In this document: positions 7,039 to 16,204 of the stretch, piece by piece | Position numbering within the stretch: position 1 is the stretch's first letter | How the letters are laid out: every line of letters begins with the position of its first letter | DNA from: Acidiluteibacter ferrifornacis | GTDB taxonomy: Bacteria; Bacteroidota; Bacteroidia; Flavobacteriales_E; Vicingaceae | Assembly: GCF_009909615.1 (NCBI RefSeq) | Contig: NZ_WWNE01000018.1 | Coordinates: forward strand, 184,513-248,512 | DNA: 64,000 nucleotides | Direction: 5' to 3' | Notes under the pieces: model-generated | The model's input: the letters and a program-made list of their open reading frames with translations, nothing else | Told to the model about the DNA's origin: nothing | Database searches by the model: none | Position numbers and translations under genes: made by a program

Positions 7039-7575
7039 ATGAAAAATCCATGGCATGATATTATACCTGGAGACGACGTTCCTAACGTTGTAAATGCATG
7101 TATTGAAATATCAAAGGGAAGTAAGGGAAAGTTTGAATTGCACAAAGAAAGTGGCTTGATTATGTTGGACCGAGTATTATTCTCGTCCGTACATTATCCA
7201 GCCAATTATGGTTTTATTCCACAGACGTACTGTGAAGACAATGATCCATTAGACATTTTAGTAATTACTTCAATAGAAGTTCCACCATTGTGTTTGCTTA
7301 ATGCAAAAGTGGTAGGTGTAATGCGAATGATAGATAATGGCGAGGCGGATGATAAAATTATTGCCGTTGCTGCCAATGATATGAGTGTGAACCACGTCAA
7401 TGATATCTCAGAATTGCCTCCTCACAACTTAAAAGAGATCAAACGTTTCTTTGAAGATTATAAAAAGTTGGAAAACAAAGAGGTGAAAGTTGATGATTTC
7501 TTGGGAAAGGAGAAAGCTTTTGAGATCATTAATGAAAGTATAGAATTATACAAAAAAACTTTTCTAAACAATTAA
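7039..7575 (+). CDS. ppa: Inorganic pyrophosphatase
   Basis: About 178 residues from the ATG at 7039 ([13 protein letters not shown]), the normal length for a family I soluble pyrophosphatase that hydrolyses PPi to phosphate. The frame opens further upstream but that part has no homology. The family signature [10 protein letters not shown], with its metal-binding aspartates, is intact. [21 protein letters not shown] and [16 protein letters not shown] are also typical. The stop TAA overlaps the ATG of the next gene by one base, so the two are probably translated together. Confidence 0.95.
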   Translation: MKNPWHDIIPGDDVPNVVNACIEISKGSKGKFELHKESGLIMLDRVLFSSVHYPANYGFIPQTYCEDNDPLDILVITSIEVPPLCLLNAKVVGVMRMIDNGEADDKIIAVAANDMSVNHVNDISELPPHNLKEIKRFFEDYKKLENKEVKVDDFLGKEKAFEIINESIELYKKTFLNN

Positions 7576-7937
7576 TGAAGCTCATTCTTGTTTATAACGC
7601 TAATTCAGATTTCTTTAGCAGCTCGTTGGATTTTATACATAAAATTGTCAGTCCGAAAACTTATAAATGCGAACTGTGTGCATTGACACATGGAAGTTTT
7701 AAAGAAAAACCGGAATGGAAAAATTTTGTAGATCAAACAGCTATCAAATTAGTGTTTCATCACATTGGAGACTTCGAAGAACGTTACCGCACTTCTTACG
7801 ACTACCCCGTGGTAGTAATGGAAGACGACGATCAGTTGAAGGTTGTTTTTAACAAAACACAGCTAGGGCAAATGAAGTCAACAAACGAGTTGATTCATGC
7901 CATTGAATCTTTAGCAGAGGTTTCTACAAAAAATTAA
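7575..7937 (+). CDS. Conserved hypothetical protein downstream of ppa
   Basis: A 120-residue soluble protein starting [16 protein letters not shown]. It contains an LCALTHGSF segment with a conserved Cys (a second Cys three residues earlier) and an acidic DYPVVVMEDDDQLKVV patch. The alternation of strands and helices suggests a small thioredoxin-like or alpha/beta fold, but no catalytic CxxC is present (the motif is CELC). From memory, similar proteins occur across Bacteroidota; no function is established. Coupled to ppa by a TAATG overlap. Confidence 0.7.
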   Translation: MKLILVYNANSDFFSSSLDFIHKIVSPKTYKCELCALTHGSFKEKPEWKNFVDQTAIKLVFHHIGDFEERYRTSYDYPVVVMEDDDQLKVVFNKTQLGQMKSTNELIHAIESLAEVSTKN

Positions 7938-8155
7938 TTGGAACTGACACTATCTAACTGCAGTTGGGTAGTGTCGGCTTCTTCTTCTACACCTTTACAC
8001 TTAGCCAATTCAGCGCTAACATTCAGTAACTGGGCTTCAGTGGCGGTTAGCTCTAATTTTAAAGCTTCCACAGTAGGGTCTTTTTCTTGTTTAGCCGCAC
8101 AACTCATTAATAATAAGGCAAAAACAGCAATAGGGAAGTGAAAATATTTTTTCAT
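7934..8155 (-). CDS. Small lipoprotein
   Basis: A 73-residue protein with a signal peptide (MKKYFHFPIAVFALLLMS) ending in a lipobox LLMSC, Cys19 being the likely lipidated residue. The mature part is a single predicted coiled coil (VEALKLELTATEAQLLNVS) with an acidic tail. It converges with the preceding gene, overlapping by 4 bp, and lies 12 bp downstream of the patatin-like gene on the same strand, so the two may be co-transcribed. Function unknown. Confidence 0.75.
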   Translation of the reverse strand: MKKYFHFPIAVFALLLMSCAAKQEKDPTVEALKLELTATEAQLLNVSAELAKCKGVEEEADTTQLQLDSVSSN

Positions 8156-8167
8156 GGTTATGGTCGG

Positions 8168-10420
8168 TTATTTTATCAAATCTAATACTTTATTAACAGC
8201 TTTTTTATTTTCTTCTAAATAGATGGCTTGCATTACTTTTTCTCGCTCGCTCTCAGTTAAATGCCAACTTAAAGAGATGCTTTTTTCTTCGTCTGAATTC
8301 AACACAAAGTCAACTAATTGAATTTTATTACCAGTCCAACCATTGGCGTATTCTACCAATGATGAATTGTTGTAATCTTGGATATTGAACAAATTGCCAT
8401 AAACACTGCCAAAAGGAGCAGTGAGGTCTTGGTAGATAGAGGTGTTATTATCTTTGGTGGGCAGTTTGGCCTGCTGCTTACCATAACGAACTTGTATGAT
8501 TACGACACCTGAGGTGTTTTTTTGAATCCAATCTCTAAAACTGTAAAGGTAACGGATACTTGTTTTTACGCCATAATTGTCTCTTAAGCCTGCGTCAATC
8601 AACTCTATCTTTGGTTCAGTTGGAAGTTCAATCGTGGGCATGATATATGGGAAAGTAGCACTCATTCTCAAAGCACTTAAAAATCGAATATTCAATGGTT
8701 GATGACCTTTCAGAAGTCGGCTATATTCTACATTTTCACCCAACTCAACGGTTTGGTTTTCAACGGCCGATTCATTTTGGCACATAAACCCCAATGGATG
8801 ATTAGCTGTCAATAATATTTTTCCATCATTGATAATAGAAGGGGACAGGATCATCATAGGAAGTTCAGAATTAAACTCTTTTAACTGATAGGCTCCTAGT
8901 GGCTTATCCATAAAGTATCGAGTATTTCGATTTAATCGTTGCTCGAATGCATAACCTCTATCTTTCCAATATTGCTGACCATCATACTCGAATTTTTGCA
9001 AACGAATGAAATAGTCATTTACGGCTAAACTAAAAACTATTGGATTTAAAATGTCCTTGCCTAAATCGTAGATGTATTTCGGATGATGAAGGTTGATTTT
9101 TTTTCCTTCTTGTTTGAGGTTTAACAATTCTCTAAAGTAAGCTGCTCCTATCATTCCTCCGGATGAACCTGTTATCAAGTGCATGTGTTTACTGCTTTCT
9201 CCTTCGCTGATGCTATCTAAGTATTGAACAACTCTAAATGCCCACATGGACGCGCGAGAACCTCCTCCACTTACATTGAATAAGACTAGTTTGGGTTTTC
9301 CTGTTCGTTGTTTATTTTTCTTGGCCCATTGATCCAAAATTTGAATGTGATAGAGGGAGTCTTGCGTAATGGTGTCCGGAGAAATTATTCCTAAATTATA
9401 ATCCACTGATTCGGTCTCATAATCCAATCCATAAGCTTTATTGGCATAGGTAAATTCTTCGAATTTAGATAAATAATTGACTAAGATGAAAAGCCCAATA
9501 AAGGCAACAAACGTCCAACCATAAAGCCAAGATCGAATGGCAGAAGTAAGCATGATTAAGATGGTAAAAAGCAGTAAAATGCTCGCTCCAGCAGGAATAA
9601 CAAAAACATCTACTTCTCTAAATAAACCCAAAACAAAAATGGAAATGAGCACTACAATTTCGAAAATTGAAGCATTGAAATTATTTTGTTTAAATACTTG
9701 ATTCAATTGAGATTTGTTATAGTGAGAAAAATCTCTTGCCAATCTAATTTTTAAGGGCTTAATCAAATAAGATTCTACATGCCAGGCTTTATTGTTGAAG
9801 GTCTCATTGAACCAAGTTTTATGCTTTTTATGGGATGCTAATCGGTAAATGCCTTCATCATCCTCCGCCTGATCGCCTACTGTTCCAAAAAGCTTTAAAT
9901 AGTCTTTATTGGTGTTGATGAAATAGGACATTGAGATTAAAATCACAATGATGTATCCTATCAGAAAACCAACGACATCGTAAAGTATTTGGATTTTATT
10001 AAACTGTAGATCCTCCATTTTAAAATCTACAACAGAGTAGCAATAGTAGATCAAGAAGGTGAGCGGTATAAACGAATTGTTGATACAGTATTTTAAAAAG
10101 GGCCGTGATTGAGTCGCTAGAAATGGAAACCTAAAGCCGTTGTTTACATAGCTAGAGATATTGTAAGCCATCACAAATCCACCAAAAGAAAAGCCCAAAA
10201 TGAGGTAGCTCATAAAATTGACTTTCCCAAGATATTCTGGGTCTAGGAGTAAAAATGGAATACCATATTTATGCCCAAAATTTCCGGAGATGGTGAGAAA
10301 AAGGATAATCCAAAAGATGAGAAGTTGTTGTGATTTTTTTAAATGCACGAAAACCAACTGTAGCGGGAAAAAATAAATGATTCGTGAGAACCATTTTTGA
10401 AGGTTGCTTGGTTGATTCAT
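8168..10420 (-). CDS. Patatin-like phospholipase membrane protein
   Basis: A 750-residue protein. The N-terminal ~330 residues hold several membrane spans in two clusters. The C-terminal half is a patatin-like acyl hydrolase domain: oxyanion-hole NVSGGGSRASMW (about residue 383), nucleophile elbow GSSGG (Ser in LITGSSGGMIGAAYF) and catalytic Asp in LIDAGLRDNYG. The Ser-Asp dyad is complete, so it is probably an active membrane-anchored lipase or phospholipase. The long membrane portion is not usual for small secreted patatins. It is followed at 12 bp by a small lipoprotein gene on the same strand. Confidence 0.85.
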   Translation of the reverse strand: MNQPSNLQKWFSRIIYFFPLQLVFVHLKKSQQLLIFWIILFLTISGNFGHKYGIPFLLLDPEYLGKVNFMSYLILGFSFGGFVMAYNISSYVNNGFRFPFLATQSRPFLKYCINNSFIPLTFLIYYCYSVVDFKMEDLQFNKIQILYDVVGFLIGYIIVILISMSYFINTNKDYLKLFGTVGDQAEDDEGIYRLASHKKHKTWFNETFNNKAWHVESYLIKPLKIRLARDFSHYNKSQLNQVFKQNNFNASIFEIVVLISIFVLGLFREVDVFVIPAGASILLLFTILIMLTSAIRSWLYGWTFVAFIGLFILVNYLSKFEEFTYANKAYGLDYETESVDYNLGIISPDTITQDSLYHIQILDQWAKKNKQRTGKPKLVLFNVSGGGSRASMWAFRVVQYLDSISEGESSKHMHLITGSSGGMIGAAYFRELLNLKQEGKKINLHHPKYIYDLGKDILNPIVFSLAVNDYFIRLQKFEYDGQQYWKDRGYAFEQRLNRNTRYFMDKPLGAYQLKEFNSELPMMILSPSIINDGKILLTANHPLGFMCQNESAVENQTVELGENVEYSRLLKGHQPLNIRFLSALRMSATFPYIMPTIELPTEPKIELIDAGLRDNYGVKTSIRYLYSFRDWIQKNTSGVVIIQVRYGKQQAKLPTKDNNTSIYQDLTAPFGSVYGNLFNIQDYNNSSLVEYANGWTGNKIQLVDFVLNSDEEKSISLSWHLTESEREKVMQAIYLEENKKAVNKVLDLIK

Positions 10421-10453
10421 AGAGGTGCTTTAATTCCTTAAAAATATCAAAAA

Positions 10454-11452
10454 TTAAAGCATAAACTCTATTATTCTTTCATTTGGGCGAAATTCATTTA
10501 AATCTGACAATCCCAACTCTTTAATGGCAGTTGCTATCAATTTGTCCTCTTCGGTTTGGTTGGGCTCGTAAAACTGACCAGCCATCAAAAGCGCCTCTTT
10601 CGGAATAAGTCCAATGAGTTCTGCTCCAGTTACTTTGCAATCGTGTTCGGCAGCCAATAATTTCACCATTTCATGCACTAAATGGAGAGGAGTTAATTGA
10701 TAGTCTGAAAAATTACAAGAAACTTGGGCAATTCCAAAATCTTTAATGAACCATCCAATCGACTTTAGAGCTTTGAATTTTCCTGGGGTATATAATTTCT
10801 TTCCTTGTTCGTTCTTACCGATGTATTTTCCACTTTCTCTTATCTGCTCTGCAATTGATCGAGCAATTGTGATGTTAGAGGTATTCAAATTGAAATTATA
10901 GGCAATTAGGAAGTTTCTTGCGCCCAAAATTGTGGCACCACTTTTAGGATTCAATATATTCGGGCCATAATCCGGTTGCCAATGGGGTAAACTCATTTTT
11001 AAAGGTAGTCCTTCGTATTCACCTTTGCGCACATTGGCCAATTGAACTCGCTCAGGTTGTTGAGCACTTTTTTCATACAAATACACAGGAATATTCAATT
11101 CCTCACCAACTCGTTTTCCTAATTGATGAGACAGATCAATCACTTCATTCATCGAAATGCCACTAACGGGAATCAACGGACAAACATCGCAAGCTCCCAT
11201 TCTGGGATGCTCACCTTTGTGGCTTCTCATGTCTATTAATTCAGCAGCAACTTTTATGGCTTGAAATGCTGCTTCCAATACACTAAGAGGGTTGCCAACA
11301 AATGTGTATACCGTTCTGTTGGCTGCAAATCCGCTATCGACGTGTAGCAAACGAACTCCTTTTATCTTTCGGATGGCAGAAGCAATTGCTTTGATGGTTT
11401 CATTGTTCTGTCCTTCACTAAAATTGGGTACACATTCAATGATGGGTTCCAT
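10454..11452 (-). CDS. ftcD: Glutamate formimidoyltransferase
   Basis: A 332-residue stand-alone formiminotransferase; the cyclodeaminase domain of the bifunctional animal enzyme is absent. It transfers the formimino group of formimidoylglutamate to tetrahydrofolate at the end of histidine degradation. Family features are IECVPNFSEG at the N-terminus, HKGEHPRMGACDVCPLIPVS and LAAEHDCKVTGAELIGLIP. It follows hutG by two bases on the same strand (hutI-hutG-ftcD). A HutG hydrolase and a transferase acting on the same intermediate are both present. Confidence 0.9.
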   Translation of the reverse strand: MEPIIECVPNFSEGQNNETIKAIASAIRKIKGVRLLHVDSGFAANRTVYTFVGNPLSVLEAAFQAIKVAAELIDMRSHKGEHPRMGACDVCPLIPVSGISMNEVIDLSHQLGKRVGEELNIPVYLYEKSAQQPERVQLANVRKGEYEGLPLKMSLPHWQPDYGPNILNPKSGATILGARNFLIAYNFNLNTSNITIARSIAEQIRESGKYIGKNEQGKKLYTPGKFKALKSIGWFIKDFGIAQVSCNFSDYQLTPLHLVHEMVKLLAAEHDCKVTGAELIGLIPKEALLMAGQFYEPNQTEEDKLIATAIKELGLSDLNEFRPNERIIEFML

Positions 11453-11454
11453 AC

Positions 11455-12462
11455 CTAATAGTTCTTTCTAGATTTCACAAAATCAGCAACTAAATAAGCT
11501 AGCAGTTTCCCAACTTGATCTGGATGAGCAGAAAGGCTCGGTGCTGCTTCACACAAGTGCAAATAACAAGCATTTGATGATGATCCTGAGTGGTGCACAA
11601 ACTGTCGAGCATTAGTGACTGAAACGCCACTTGGAGTCTGCGCACTAGATGCAATATTTTCTACAGCATCCAGGTCTACTTCTATACCATATTGACCATC
11701 GTTTACCACTCTTAATTCCTTCTCTACTGCGGATATGAAAGCCATGTTTTCTCGAATAAAAATATCCTCAAATGTAGTAAAGGAAACTTTTTTTTCATCC
11801 AATGCATTCAACATGTTCTCGGAATTGTAGCCTTCGTGCAGACCAACAATAGCATATTTATTCAAGTAACCTTCTTCAAAAGCATAACTAAATCCATTTC
11901 CGCTGTGTCTTCCTTCTAAAGGTCTAAAATCGGCATGTGGATCTATGTTGATGCAATTAATTTTTCCTTTTGGATGGTTAATAGCAGCTGCTTTTATGTT
12001 GCTATAACTGTTGTTGTGTCCCCCGCCTATGACGATAGGTATTTTTTTAGCCTGATGAATTGTATTCAATATCTCGGTTAGGATTTGATCGATTTTGGAT
12101 GTTGCCGCACGTAGGTTACCCAGTTCATTGGAATTAGCAAATCCATTCAAATCTATACTTCCTGCTATCAAACAGTCGCTGCCATTAAAAAAACGGTTGG
12201 ACTGCATGTTTAAGAATTTCGGTAAAAAGGCCTCCCATGCAGAATGAGCGCCTGCTCTTCCTAAGTTAGCCCTCGGACCAATATCTTCTTTTATGCCCAA
12301 TGTCACAAATCGGGCAGAAGAAGCATTCATGGCTTCTACTGAAAAGTCCGAAAGAGACTGAATGGTTTCACCAATTTTAGTTTCTCCTGCTCTTTCAGCA
12401 GTCAATTGGCGAATATCTTCTGAAGTGATGAGTTGAAATGCCATATTATTGAACTTTTCCAT
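11455..12462 (-). CDS. hutG: Formimidoylglutamase
   Basis: A 335-residue arginase/agmatinase-superfamily protein. Metal-ligand motifs are GGGHNNSYSN, NIDPHADFR and EVDLDAVEN, all present. In this context it most likely hydrolyses N-formimidoyl-glutamate to glutamate and formamide in histidine catabolism. The frame's MEKFNN start at 12462 overlaps hutI by 17 bp; an in-frame ATG at residue 7 (MAFQLI) at 12444 is equally plausible. Placed between hutI and ftcD with near-zero spacing, indicating one operon. Confidence 0.88.
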   Translation of the reverse strand: MEKFNNMAFQLITSEDIRQLTAERAGETKIGETIQSLSDFSVEAMNASSARFVTLGIKEDIGPRANLGRAGAHSAWEAFLPKFLNMQSNRFFNGSDCLIAGSIDLNGFANSNELGNLRAATSKIDQILTEILNTIHQAKKIPIVIGGGHNNSYSNIKAAAINHPKGKINCINIDPHADFRPLEGRHSGNGFSYAFEEGYLNKYAIVGLHEGYNSENMLNALDEKKVSFTTFEDIFIRENMAFISAVEKELRVVNDGQYGIEVDLDAVENIASSAQTPSGVSVTNARQFVHHSGSSSNACYLHLCEAAPSLSAHPDQVGKLLAYLVADFVKSRKNY

Positions 12463-13687
12463 TTAAGATGACAGTTTCTACATGATCAGAACCAAAAGAA
12501 TAGGGTAGGTATGAATAAGAAGGTATGGGTTTGGTAATGAAAAGATTGGCTACTTTTCCTTTGTCAATGCTACCATAATTTTCACCCAATTCCATTGCAA
12601 AAGCACCATTGATTGTTGCAGCATTAATTGCTTCTTCTGGTGTCATTCGCATGTAAATACACGCCAATGAAAGCACAAACGACATTTTCCCGGAAGGAGT
12701 AGAACCCGGATTATAATCCGTTGCTAAGGCCACAGGAACACCTGCTTCTATAATTTTACGAGCCGGAGGATAGTGGTCTCTTAAAAAGAAAGGTGCACTT
12801 GGCAGCAAGGTGGCGATGGTTGAAGAATTTTTTAAACATTCAATTTCTTCGTCTGTCAGCACCTCTAGGTGGTCCACCGATACAGCATTGTTGGCCACAC
12901 TCATCTCTATGCCGCCCATGCAGTTAAACTGATTGGTGTGAATCTTAGCTTTTAAGCCGATTTTAGCTCCAGCCTTCACAATTTGATCCGTTTCTTCTGG
13001 TGAAAATGCCACCTTCTCACAAAAAGCATCTATATAATCCGCTAAATTTTCTTTTTCGATTATAGGCAGCATTTCATGGATAATTTCATCAATGTATCCT
13101 TGATGATTTTCTTTGTACTTCAAAGGGTAGGTGTGAGCTCCAAGGAAAGTTGCTTTGATTTTTAGCGGACTTGTTTCCTTTAATCTTTTGATGACTCTGA
13201 GGATCTTTATTTCTGCATCTACCGTCAATCCATAACCACTTTTAATCTCTACAGCTCCTGTACCCATTCGCATAATTTCTTCCAGTCGAGCTGAAGCTTG
13301 TTCGAATAATTCCTCTTCTGATGCATCTTGCAATCGTTTGGCTGAATTTAAGATTCCACCGCCATTTGCGGCAATCTCTTCATATCCTAATCCATTTATT
13401 TTATCGACAAACTCAGCTTCTCTGCTTCCAGCGTAGACGATATGCGTGTGAGAATCGCACCAGGATGGAAAAACCATTTTGCCTGTTGCATCTAACAGCT
13501 GTACATTTTCAAAGTTTCCTGAATAGGGAGTGTTCATTGAACCAAAGTCTTCAATTGTTCCATCCTTAATCTTTACCCAAGCATTCAAAATACTTGATAA
13601 TTCGCCCATTTCTTTGCCTTTTAAAAGTTGAGAACTGGTTGTGTTTGTTTGAATAAGTTCTTTGATGTTTTGAATTAATATCTCCAT
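12446..13687 (-). CDS. hutI: Imidazolonepropionase
   Basis: A 413-residue amidohydrolase-superfamily enzyme that opens the imidazolone ring in the third step of histidine degradation. Visible motifs are the metal-binding CDSHTHIVYAG, EIKSGYGL, LGAHTYP, IHTNQF, VDHLEVL and ATDYNPGS. Length is normal for HutI. It is the first gene of a minus-strand hutI-hutG-ftcD run, with a divergent aroC 114 bp away. hutH and hutU are not in the window. Confidence 0.94.
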   Translation of the reverse strand: MEILIQNIKELIQTNTTSSQLLKGKEMGELSSILNAWVKIKDGTIEDFGSMNTPYSGNFENVQLLDATGKMVFPSWCDSHTHIVYAGSREAEFVDKINGLGYEEIAANGGGILNSAKRLQDASEEELFEQASARLEEIMRMGTGAVEIKSGYGLTVDAEIKILRVIKRLKETSPLKIKATFLGAHTYPLKYKENHQGYIDEIIHEMLPIIEKENLADYIDAFCEKVAFSPEETDQIVKAGAKIGLKAKIHTNQFNCMGGIEMSVANNAVSVDHLEVLTDEEIECLKNSSTIATLLPSAPFFLRDHYPPARKIIEAGVPVALATDYNPGSTPSGKMSFVLSLACIYMRMTPEEAINAATINGAFAMELGENYGSIDKGKVANLFITKPIPSYSYLPYSFGSDHVETVILNGKVQ

Positions 13688-13788
13688 TTCTGTCCGTTTC
13701 TTTTGAGTTTAGGATTGGTTGTTTACAAATATCCTGATTTTTATTACTGTTGTTGGTAAATAATCCAATAATCACCAATTAGAAATAT

Positions 13789-13796
13789 TATTTTTG
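13789..13796 (+). promoter_or_regulatory. -7 box of aroC
   Basis: TATTTTTG matches TAnnTTTG and ends six bases before the aroC ATG, which would give an almost leaderless transcript. No clear -33 element was found. Confidence 0.4.
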
Positions 13797-13801
13797 TTGA
13801 C

Positions 13802-14881
13802 ATGCGTGGAAATTCGATTGGTCAATTGTTCAAGTTGCATACGTTTGGAGAGAGTCATGGTGCTGCTATTGGTGGTATTATTGATGGAGTTCCTGCAGGT
13901 TTGCAGCTGGATATGGAGGCTATTCAAGTGGATTTGGACCGCCGAAAACCGGGGCAATCTAAAATTACGACGCAGCGTAAAGAGAGCGATCAAGTTCAAT
14001 TTCTATCAGGTATTTTTGAAGGTAAAACAACAGGAACACCAATAGGCTTCATGATTCCCAATGAAGATCAAAAGTCGAAGGATTATTCCCATGTTAAAGA
14101 TGTGTATCGTCCGTCTCATGCGGATTATACGTATGACCAAAAATTTGGTGATAGAGATTATAGAGGTGGAGGACGATCATCTGCCAGAGAAACAGCATGT
14201 AGAGTAGTGGCAGGAGCAATAGCTAAACAGGTGCTTAAAAAGGAAGGGGTTGTAATTCGTGCTTATGTTTCACAAGTAGAAGATATTCAATTGACCATTC
14301 CTGCAGAGCAATTGGATTTTTCTAAAACGGAAAGCAATATTGTTCGTTGTCCTGATTTAGACACTGCAACAAAGATGATTGAACGAATTGAAGCGGTTAG
14401 GAAAGAGGGAGACACCGTGGGGGGAGTGGTTTCAGCATTCATTACCGGTGTGCCTTCAGGGTTAGGAGAACCAGTGTTTGATAAATTACATGCTGATTTA
14501 GGAAAATCCATGTTGAGCATTAATGCTGTAAAGGGGTTCGAATACGGTTCTGGATTTAACGCTGCAAGTATGAGAGGTTCAGCTCACAATGATATTTTCG
14601 AAAAGGAAAACAATCAAGTGACTACCAGAACCAATTTTTCAGGAGGTATACAAGGTGGAATTAGTAATGGCTCACCCATCCATTTTAGAGTCGCTTTTAA
14701 GCCGGTAGCCACCATAATGAAAAATCAATCGACCATCGATAAAGATGGGAATCAAGCGGAAGTGCAAGGGAAAGGTCGTCATGATCCTTGTGTGGTACCA
14801 AGAGCAGTGGTTATTGTAGAGGCAATGGCTGCTTTGGTCTTAGTCGATCATTTATTAAGAAATAAAACGTCAAAAATTTAA
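13802..14881 (+). CDS. aroC: Chorismate synthase
   Basis: A 359-residue enzyme of the last common step of aromatic amino-acid synthesis, converting EPSP to chorismate with reduced FMN. Family signatures are [38 protein letters not shown] and [15 protein letters not shown], plus the C-terminal [12 protein letters not shown]. Length is normal. The next gene, a symporter, starts within a few bases of the stop codon, so they are probably co-transcribed. Another shikimate gene, aroQ, lies at 59470. Confidence 0.96.
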   Translation: MRGNSIGQLFKLHTFGESHGAAIGGIIDGVPAGLQLDMEAIQVDLDRRKPGQSKITTQRKESDQVQFLSGIFEGKTTGTPIGFMIPNEDQKSKDYSHVKDVYRPSHADYTYDQKFGDRDYRGGGRSSARETACRVVAGAIAKQVLKKEGVVIRAYVSQVEDIQLTIPAEQLDFSKTESNIVRCPDLDTATKMIERIEAVRKEGDTVGGVVSAFITGVPSGLGEPVFDKLHADLGKSMLSINAVKGFEYGSGFNAASMRGSAHNDIFEKENNQVTTRTNFSGGIQGGISNGSPIHFRVAFKPVATIMKNQSTIDKDGNQAEVQGKGRHDPCVVPRAVVIVEAMAALVLVDHLLRNKTSKI

Positions 14882-14889
14882 GTTTGAAT

Positions 14890-16191
14890 ATGAAGAAATT
14901 AGCGCTGCATTGGCAGATATTAATTGGGATGTTTTTAGGAATTATTTATGGATTGTTGGCCTCCAACGCGGGCTTGCAAGCATTTACTTCTGATTGGATC
15001 TCCCCTTTTGGAACCATCTTTATAAATATGTTAAAGATGATTGCTGTGCCATTAGTTTTAATTTCTCTGATCAATGGAGTCTCTGGATTAAAAGACATTT
15101 CGCAATTGTCATCCATGGGTGGGAAAACCATTGGGATTTATTTGGTAACAACCGTTATTGCGGTCTCTATTGGTTTGGTTGCGGTCAATTTAATTCAACC
15201 CGGAAAATCGTTTTCCAAAGAAACAAGAGACCAAATGGTTGTTGAAAATCAGCAAAAAGCAAGTCAAGTAGAGCAAAGTGCAAATGCTCAAAAGGAGAGT
15301 GGCCCCCTACAGTTTTTAGTGGATATGGTCCCTTCGAATATATTTGATTCAGCTAGTGACAATGGAAATATGCTCCAAGTCATATTCTTTGCACTGTTGT
15401 TTGGTATTGCGCTAATTATGGTTCCTGATCCGACTAAGGTAGAGGGGATTAAGAACTTTTTTGATGGTGCCAATGAGGTCATATTAAAAATGGTAGACAT
15501 CATTATGTTGTATGCACCAATTGGAGTATTCGCGCTTTTAGGAAACATTATGGTTGATCTTGCCGGAGATAATCCTGCCGCTGCAGCTGAAATACTAAAA
15601 GGACTAGCTGTATATGCCATTACTGTGATAATTGGTTTGGCGGTGATGATTTTTGCGGTATATCCTTTGTTTTTAAAGTTTTATGCAAAATTTTCCTACC
15701 GTAAGTTTTTCGAAGGATTAGCTCCTGCTCAGTTATTGGCCTTTTCTACCAGTTCCAGTGCTGCCACATTGCCACTCACTATGGAAAGATGTGAAGAAAA
15801 GTTAGGTGTTTCTAATAAAGTAGCCTCCTTTGTTTTACCTTTGGGTGCAACGATTAATATGGATGGTACTTCCTGCTACCAAGCAATTGCAGCAGTATTT
15901 ATTGCTCAAGTTTATGGCATGGATTTGGGATTGTCGGCGCAGTTGACAATTGTAATGACCGCTACATTAGCCTCTATTGGTTCAGCTGCCGTTCCAGGTG
16001 CTGGGATTATTATGTTGGCGATTGTATTGGGAGCTGTTGGTGTCCCATTAGAAGGAATTAGCTTGATATTTGCCGTTGATCGACCATTAGACATGTGTAG
16101 AACAGTGGTGAACGTAACTGGAGATGCTACTGTAGCTACAATCGTTGCATACACGGAAGGAGAATTGAATCCCAATCCTATTGAAAAATAA
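14890..16191 (+). CDS. Dicarboxylate/amino acid:cation symporter (DAACS family)
   Basis: About 433 residues with eight membrane segments and two re-entrant hairpins typical of the glutamate/aspartate/C4-dicarboxylate transporters (GltP, DctA, GltPh). The serine-rich re-entrant loop STSSSAATLPLTMERCEE and the substrate and sodium-binding NMDGTSCYQA are intact, as is the final DRPLDMCRTVVNVTGD. An insertion of about 35 residues (QMVVENQQKASQVEQSANAQ region) in the loop after TM3 is larger than in GltPh. The ATG at 14890 is chosen over a TTG at 14884. Substrate specificity (glutamate, aspartate or a C4 acid) cannot be told. Confidence 0.9.
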   Translation: MKKLALHWQILIGMFLGIIYGLLASNAGLQAFTSDWISPFGTIFINMLKMIAVPLVLISLINGVSGLKDISQLSSMGGKTIGIYLVTTVIAVSIGLVAVNLIQPGKSFSKETRDQMVVENQQKASQVEQSANAQKESGPLQFLVDMVPSNIFDSASDNGNMLQVIFFALLFGIALIMVPDPTKVEGIKNFFDGANEVILKMVDIIMLYAPIGVFALLGNIMVDLAGDNPAAAAEILKGLAVYAITVIIGLAVMIFAVYPLFLKFYAKFSYRKFFEGLAPAQLLAFSTSSSAATLPLTMERCEEKLGVSNKVASFVLPLGATINMDGTSCYQAIAAVFIAQVYGMDLGLSAQLTIVMTATLASIGSAAVPGAGIIMLAIVLGAVGVPLEGISLIFAVDRPLDMCRTVVNVTGDATVATIVAYTEGELNPNPIEK

Positions 16192-16204
16192 ATTGAATTA
16201 AGAC

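Noticed and set aside
13566-14045. Several extra frames around the hutI-aroC divergent region
   Set aside because: They overlap conserved genes or have composition of a shadow frame.
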